Origin: an uncultured Phascolarctobacterium sp.
Lineage (GTDB): Bacteria > Bacillota > Negativicutes > Acidaminococcales > Acidaminococcaceae
Direction: 5' to 3'
Assembly (NCBI GenBank): GCA_900551745.1
Contig: URXA01000017.1
Coordinates: forward strand, 1 to 27,082
DNA: 27,082 bases
Part shown: positions 23,942-27,082 of the stretch, piece by piece
Layout: each line of letters begins with the position of its first letter
Position numbering within the stretch: the first letter of the stretch is position 1
Translations under genes and position numbers: made by a program
Notes under the pieces: generated by a model
What the model was told of the DNA's origin: nothing
What the model saw: only the letters and a program-made list of their open reading frames with translations
Databases searched by the model: none

Positions 23942-24469
23942 TTATGCGGATTCTTTTTGCTGACGAACAGCTTCGAGTGCATAAACAACGTTGCGGATAG
24001 TACCTTGAAGTACATTGACAAAACCGCTGATCGGAGCATTCATGCTGCCCAGCATTTTTGCAATGAGGACTTCTTTTGGCGGAAGTTCTGCCAAAGCTTT
24101 AATTGCAGCTTCGTCGATAACTTGACCGTCAAGCACACCAGCTTTGATCGTCAGAGCTTTGTTTTCTTTTGCGAAATCGCAAATGATTTTTGCTACAGCA
24201 ACGGGATCTTCAGGAGCAACTGCAATTGCAGTATTTTTCTCCAATACAGGCTCTAAACCTTCGATGCCGGCTTCATTTGCAGCAATACGCAGCATTGTAT
24301 TTTTTACAACGCCATATTTGACGCCAGCTTCGCGCATTTTGCGACGAAATGCAGTATCCTGGGCTACGGTCAAACCGCAAAAATCAACCAGAATTGTGCA
24401 TTTGGAAGCTGTCAGCAATTCTTTGATCTCAGCAACTTTAGCTGCTTTTTCAGCTCTAATAACTGCCAT
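23942..24469 (-). CDS. rplJ: 50S ribosomal protein L10
   Basis: Base of the ribosomal stalk; binds 23S rRNA together with L11 and carries the L7/L12 dimers through its C-terminal helix. The 175 residues are of normal length, with the typical start (AVIRAEKAAKVAEIKELL), TAFRRKMREAGVKYGVVKNTML and a C-terminal helix ending VVYALEAVRQQKESA. GGAGG lies 8 bases before the ATG. The L10 leader directly upstream provides the binding site through which L10-L7/L12 represses its own synthesis. Confidence 0.98.
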   Translation of the reverse strand: MAVIRAEKAAKVAEIKELLTASKCTILVDFCGLTVAQDTAFRRKMREAGVKYGVVKNTMLRIAANEAGIEGLEPVLEKNTAIAVAPEDPVAVAKIICDFAKENKALTIKAGVLDGQVIDEAAIKALAELPPKEVLIAKMLGSMNAPISGFVNVLQGTIRNVVYALEAVRQQKESA

Positions 24470-24507
24470 GCATCACACCTCCTTCTAAAAAAATGATTTT
24501 ATAAAAT

Positions 24508-24620
24508 CAAAAAGACCTCTCGGCCTAAGCCGGAGGTCGCGAAGGTCTATCTTCATCGTCTCCAGCCTCGGCAGGTGTATTTCTACTTATGCGTTGCCGC
24601 ACCTGCTGTCTATGGCCCGA
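24508..24620 (-). promoter_or_regulatory. L10 leader with attenuator (autoregulatory element)
   Basis: The leader before rplJ shows the conserved L10-binding region on the minus strand: GACAGCAGGTGCGGCAACGC, with stem GCAGGTG (24606-24600) pairing with CACCTGC (24577-24571). It is followed by an intrinsic terminator: GACCTCCGGC-TTAG-GCCGAGAGGTC with one bulged base (24538-24514) and a T run. This matches the known L10 leader class, in which L10-L7/L12 binding favours the terminator. A second weak palindrome (GATTTTATAAAATC) with seven T residues follows it. Confidence 0.88.
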
Positions 24621-24660
24621 TTATCTTCTGATTTATAAAGTTGTCACCACATCAAAAATC

Positions 24661-25362
24661 TTATTTGTCGCTGTTAGCTTTCAAAACGTCGATTTTTACG
24701 CCAGGGCCCATAGTAGTAGATACAGTAATAGATTTAATATACTGACCTTTTGCGCCGGACGGTTTTACTTTGATCAGAGTATCAACCAAAGTGATGTAGT
24801 TTTCCAACAGTTGTTGTTCGGTAAAAGAAGCCTTACCAATAGGAGCTTGAACATTACCAGCTTTATCAGTACGATATTCGATTTTACCGGCTTTAATTTC
24901 ATTGATAGCACGAGTTACATCCATAGTAACTGTACCAACCTTCGGGTTAGGCATCAAGCCTTTAGGACCGAGGATTTTACCTAAACGGCCTACAACACCC
25001 ATCATATCAGGAGTTGCAACGCAGACTTCAAAATCAGTCCAGCCGCCTTGGATTTTAGCAACCAACTCTTCGCCGCCTACATAGTCAGCACCAGCAGCTT
25101 CTGCTTCCTGAACTTTAGCGCCTTTAGCAAATACTAAAACAGATTTAGATTTACCAGTGCCATGAGGAAGAACAAGCGCACCACGAACTTGTTGGTCAGC
25201 GTATTTAGGATTTACGCCTAATTTGAAAGCAACTTCTACAGTGCTGTCAAATTTAGTAACAGAAGTTTTTTTAACTAATTCTACTGCTTCTTTAGGAGCA
25301 TAGAATTTGTCAGCTTCGATAAGTTTCAAAGCGTCTTGATATTTTTTACCAAATTTTGCCAT
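24661..25362 (-). CDS. rplA: 50S ribosomal protein L1
   Basis: Forms the L1 stalk near the E site, binds 23S rRNA and helps release deacylated tRNA. From the ATG at 25362 it has 233 residues, with typical segments AKFGKKYQDALKLIEADKFY at the start, GTGKSKSVLVFAKG and GRLGKILGPKGLMPNPKVGT in the middle and SITVSTTMGPGVKID at the end. GGAGG lies 8 bases before this ATG; a longer in-frame start at 25404 would add residues of no ribosomal character. It starts 61 bases after rplK. Confidence 0.98.
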   Translation of the reverse strand: MAKFGKKYQDALKLIEADKFYAPKEAVELVKKTSVTKFDSTVEVAFKLGVNPKYADQQVRGALVLPHGTGKSKSVLVFAKGAKVQEAEAAGADYVGGEELVAKIQGGWTDFEVCVATPDMMGVVGRLGKILGPKGLMPNPKVGTVTMDVTRAINEIKAGKIEYRTDKAGNVQAPIGKASFTEQQLLENYITLVDTLIKVKPSGAKGQYIKSITVSTTMGPGVKIDVLKANSDK

Positions 25363-25423
25363 TAAACTTTCCTCCTTGTGGTACAAACGGATAATTCCTC
25401 CCACATAAATAGTCGACTATAAA

Positions 25424-25849
25424 TTAGTCAACAATAGTGATACCCATGCTGCGAGCAGTACCTTCTACCATTCTCATAGCAGCTTCGGTATCAGCAGCAT
25501 TCAAGTCAGCCATTTTAGCTTCAGCGATTTCGCGAACTTTATCGCGGCTCAATTGAGCAACTTTCTTTTTGTTGGGTTCGCCGGAACCTTTTTCCAGACC
25601 AGCAGCTTTTTTCAGCAGAACCGGTGCAGGAGGAGTTTTGGTAATGAAAGTAAAGGAACGATCTTCAAATACGGTAATTTCTACCGGAATGATCAAACCT
25701 GCTTGTTGAGCAGTACGTTCATTAAACTCCTTGACAAAAGCCATGATGTTTACACCAGCTTGGCCAAGTGCAGGGCCTACAGGAGGAGCCGGAGTAGCTT
25801 TACCAGCCGGTACCTGTAATTTTACCATTTTTACGACTTTTTTCGGCAT
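25424..25849 (-). CDS. rplK: 50S ribosomal protein L11
   Basis: Part of the GTPase-associated centre; needed for factor-dependent GTP hydrolysis and for stringent response signalling, and part of the thiostrepton site. The 141 residues show the conserved N-terminal KLQVPAGKATPAPPVGPALG, the linker FITKTPPAPVLLKKAAG and a C-terminal rRNA-binding domain ending VEGTARSMGITIVD. GGAGG lies 8 bases before the ATG; 16 bases separate it from nusG. Confidence 0.98.
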   Translation of the reverse strand: MPKKVVKMVKLQVPAGKATPAPPVGPALGQAGVNIMAFVKEFNERTAQQAGLIIPVEITVFEDRSFTFITKTPPAPVLLKKAAGLEKGSGEPNKKKVAQLSRDKVREIAEAKMADLNAADTEAAMRMVEGTARSMGITIVD

Positions 25850-25865
25850 TTATTACACCTCCTTA

Positions 25866-26399
25866 TTATTCAGCTTCTTCAACCTGAGTAAAATCAATCT
25901 CAACAGGTGTTTCGCGTCCGAACATGCTAACCAGAACTTTCAGCTTGCCACGTTCTTCATTGATTTCAGAAACGCTGCCGACACAGCCGGCAAACGGACC
26001 TGTTTTCAAACGAACCATCTGTTGTAATTGTAAATCAATTTTGGGGCGACTTTCTTCTACGCCCATGGAGCGCATGATCTGTTTGACTTCTTCATCAGTC
26101 AAAGGAATCGGTTTAGTACCGGAACCGACAAAGCCGGTCACACCCGGTGTATTGCGCACGGCATACCAAGAGCGATCATTTACGATCATCTCTACAAGCA
26201 CGTAACCAGGAAAAACTTTTCTCTGGACACTGCGTTTTTTGCCGTCTTTTACTTCAACCTCATTTTCCATAGGTATTACAATACGGAAAATTTCGTTTTC
26301 CATACCCAAGGAATGAACTTTACGTTCCAGATTTGCGCTTACCTTATTCTCATAACCGGAATAAGTATGGATTACATACCAACGTTTTTCTGATTCCAT
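25866..26399 (-). CDS. nusG: Transcription termination/antitermination factor NusG
   Basis: Binds RNA polymerase across the cleft and affects pausing, termination and coupling to the ribosome. The 177 residues comprise an NGN domain (about 5-110, with RWYVIHTYSGYENKV and FPGYVLVEM) and a C-terminal KOW domain (about 125-175, with VRLKTGPFAGCVGSV). Upstream of the ATG the good ribosome binding site AAGGAGG is about 25 bases away, with the palindrome GGGAAGCTTCCC in between; a stop codon lies in frame next to that site and no other usual start is available. Folding of the palindrome would shorten the distance. Confidence 0.97.
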   Translation of the reverse strand: MESEKRWYVIHTYSGYENKVSANLERKVHSLGMENEIFRIVIPMENEVEVKDGKKRSVQRKVFPGYVLVEMIVNDRSWYAVRNTPGVTGFVGSGTKPIPLTDEEVKQIMRSMGVEESRPKIDLQLQQMVRLKTGPFAGCVGSVSEINEERGKLKVLVSMFGRETPVEIDFTQVEEAE

Positions 26400-26409
26400 A
26401 TTAATGATA

Positions 26410-26431
26410 GGGAAGCTTCCCTTTCCTCCTT
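26410..26431 (-). promoter_or_regulatory. Distant ribosome binding site with intervening palindrome before nusG
   Basis: AAGGAGG (26431-26425) is followed by the perfect 12-base palindrome GGGAAGCTTCCC (26421-26410) and then 10 bases to the nusG ATG. A small hairpin there would bring the site to roughly 13 bases from the start. Confidence 0.5.
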
Positions 26432-26439
26432 ACGCAGAC

Positions 26440-26655
26440 TTATTGCAAAATCAAGCGAAAAACAACATTGAAAAATGAATCAATGACCCAAATCAATGCC
26501 GCACAAATAACAACCGCAATCAAAACCACTGCAGTATTAGCAATAAGCTCTTGTTTGGTAGGCCAGGTTACTTTTTTCAGTTCTACTTTAGTTTCACGCA
26601 TAAAGCGTGTAATACCGCCTGCGTTCTTCACACCCGTAGTTTCCGGAACGGCCAT
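26440..26655 (-). CDS. secE: Preprotein translocase subunit SecE
   Basis: Small essential subunit of the SecYEG channel, clamping SecY. The 71 residues are of the short, single-span type: an amphipathic cytoplasmic helix with the conserved ETKVELKKVTWPTKQELI, then one membrane segment (about 41-65). AAGGA lies 8 bases before the ATG. It sits in the classic position between rpmG and nusG. Confidence 0.97.
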   Translation of the reverse strand: MAVPETTGVKNAGGITRFMRETKVELKKVTWPTKQELIANTAVVLIAVVICAALIWVIDSFFNVVFRLILQ

Positions 26656-26707
26656 TTTTTCACATCCTTGCTTGAATACCTGATACTAAATCACACGTTA
26701 ACAAAAA

Positions 26708-26857
26708 TTATTTAGTTTCTTTATGTAAAGTGTGTTTTTTGCAGAACTTGCAATATTTATTCAGTTCGATACGATCAGGATCGTTCTTTTTGTTTTTGTT
26801 GGTTTGATAGTTGCGTTGTTTGCACTCAGTGCAAGCCATGGTAACTAAACTGCGCAT
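26708..26857 (-). CDS. rpmG: 50S ribosomal protein L33, zinc-binding form
   Basis: A 49-residue ribosomal protein too short for routine gene calls. The translation begins MRSLVTMACTECKQRNYQ and ends HTLHKETK, the standard L33 pattern. Four cysteines at 9, 12, 36 and 39 (two CxxC pairs) form a zinc ribbon, so this is the zinc-dependent (C+) form; some bacteria keep a zinc-free paralogue for zinc limitation, not seen here. GAGAGGTG lies upstream of the ATG. It is the first gene of the operon behind its promoter. Confidence 0.97.
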   Translation of the reverse strand: MRSLVTMACTECKQRNYQTNKNKKNDPDRIELNKYCKFCKKHTLHKETK

Positions 26858-26909
26858 ATTTAACACCTCTCTTACTCATAGATTACCAATCACAAAATTT
26901 CACTAATAT

Positions 26910-26938
26910 AGAGTACCACAGTTAACACTCTATGTCAA
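26910..26938 (-). promoter_or_regulatory. Promoter of the rpmG-secE-nusG-rplKAJL operon
   Basis: Perfect TTGACA (26938-26933), 17-base spacer and TACTCT (26915-26910) preceded by TGG, an extended -10 arrangement, about 50 bases before the rpmG ATG and after the tuf terminator. Confidence 0.7.
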
Positions 26939-26958
26939 CAAACTTTCAAAAATATACT

Positions 26959-26985
26959 AAGACCGGTCTATGTCGGACCGGCCTT
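26959..26985 (-). terminator. Terminator after tuf
   Basis: AAGGCCGGTC pairs with GACCGGTCTT (one wobble) around a 7-base loop, followed by AGTATATTTTTG on the minus strand, 43 bases after the tuf stop. Confidence 0.8.
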
Positions 26986-27028
26986 AGCAGAAAATCAAGT
27001 TATCACTTTATAGCTATTGCTATCGTAA

Positions 27029-27082
27029 TTATTCGTTAAGTGCAGCAACAACGCCAGCGCCAACAGTACGGCCGCCTTCGCG
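27029..27082 (-). CDS. tuf: Elongation factor Tu, C-terminal end only
   Basis: Seventeen codons and a stop enter from the right edge, in frame and reading REGGRTVGAGVVAALNE. This is close to the canonical end of EF-Tu (REGGRTVGAGVV followed by a short variable tail), and tuf upstream of rpmG-secE-nusG is a common arrangement. The rest of the gene lies outside the window. Confidence 0.93.
   Translation of the reverse strand, partial: REGGRTVGAGVVAALNE

Noticed and set aside
26656..26707. tRNA gene between rpmG and secE, as in some bacteria
   Set aside because: The gap is only 52 bases and shows no cloverleaf.
27029..27082. Possible unrelated fragment at the right edge
   Set aside because: The 17 residues match the EF-Tu C-terminus and position, so it was called tuf.

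Overview
All genes in this window lie on the minus strand, so gene order is described from the right edge leftwards. Gene order (tuf, rpmG, secE, nusG, rplK, rplA, rplJ, rplL, rpoB, rpoC) and the AGGAGG-type ribosome binding sites fit a Bacillota-type bacterium. The size of RpoC (1333 residues, with an insertion absent from Bacillus) and the general protein style suggest Negativicutes, perhaps the Acidaminococcaceae/Phascolarctobacterium side. That placement is an inference, not a proof.

Right part (about 15.4-27.1 kb) is core information processing. The last 17 codons of tuf end at a terminator. A strong promoter then drives rpmG-secE-nusG-rplK-rplA, and an L10-type leader with an attenuator precedes rplJ-rplL. 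A strong terminator follows rplL. rpoB-rpoC have their own promoter and a structured leader of about 200 nt that contains an intrinsic terminator, so RNA polymerase synthesis appears to be uncoupled from the ribosomal protein operon and controlled by attenuation. RpoC carries a three-fold repeated insertion between its zinc-binding cysteines.

Middle part (about 7.9-15.4 kb) is purine synthesis: purE-purF-purM-purN-purH-purD in tight succession, from a TTGACA/TAAAAT promoter followed by a leader hairpin with a U tract (candidate attenuator or riboswitch of unknown type). purC is absent, and 'purH' is only the IMP cyclohydrolase half, so SAICAR synthetase and AICAR transformylase must be supplied from elsewhere. 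Beyond a terminator lies an IMP dehydrogenase of the divergent Tritrichomonas foetus type, which takes the operon's product IMP towards GMP.

Left part (1-7.9 kb) is accessory. A polar amino acid ABC transporter (lipoprotein, permease, ATPase) has a terminator and an internal promoter between lipoprotein and permease. Next is an exported DUF4127 protein ending at a perfect 34-bp palindromic terminator. After an AT-rich gap comes an exopolysaccharide-type cluster: GH8-like exported protein, membrane protein with a degenerate GGDEF domain that keeps its c-di-GMP-binding RxxD site, a processive GT2 synthase, and the start of a further membrane protein cut by the window edge. Composition and order resemble Bacillus ydaJ-ydaK-ydaM and Listeria pss, systems in which c-di-GMP controls polysaccharide synthesis. 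This is the best candidate for a little-described system here.

No tRNA, rRNA, insertion sequence, CRISPR array or phage gene was seen. The only gene-free stretch over 300 bases is the rpoB leader region (23192-23504), described below.
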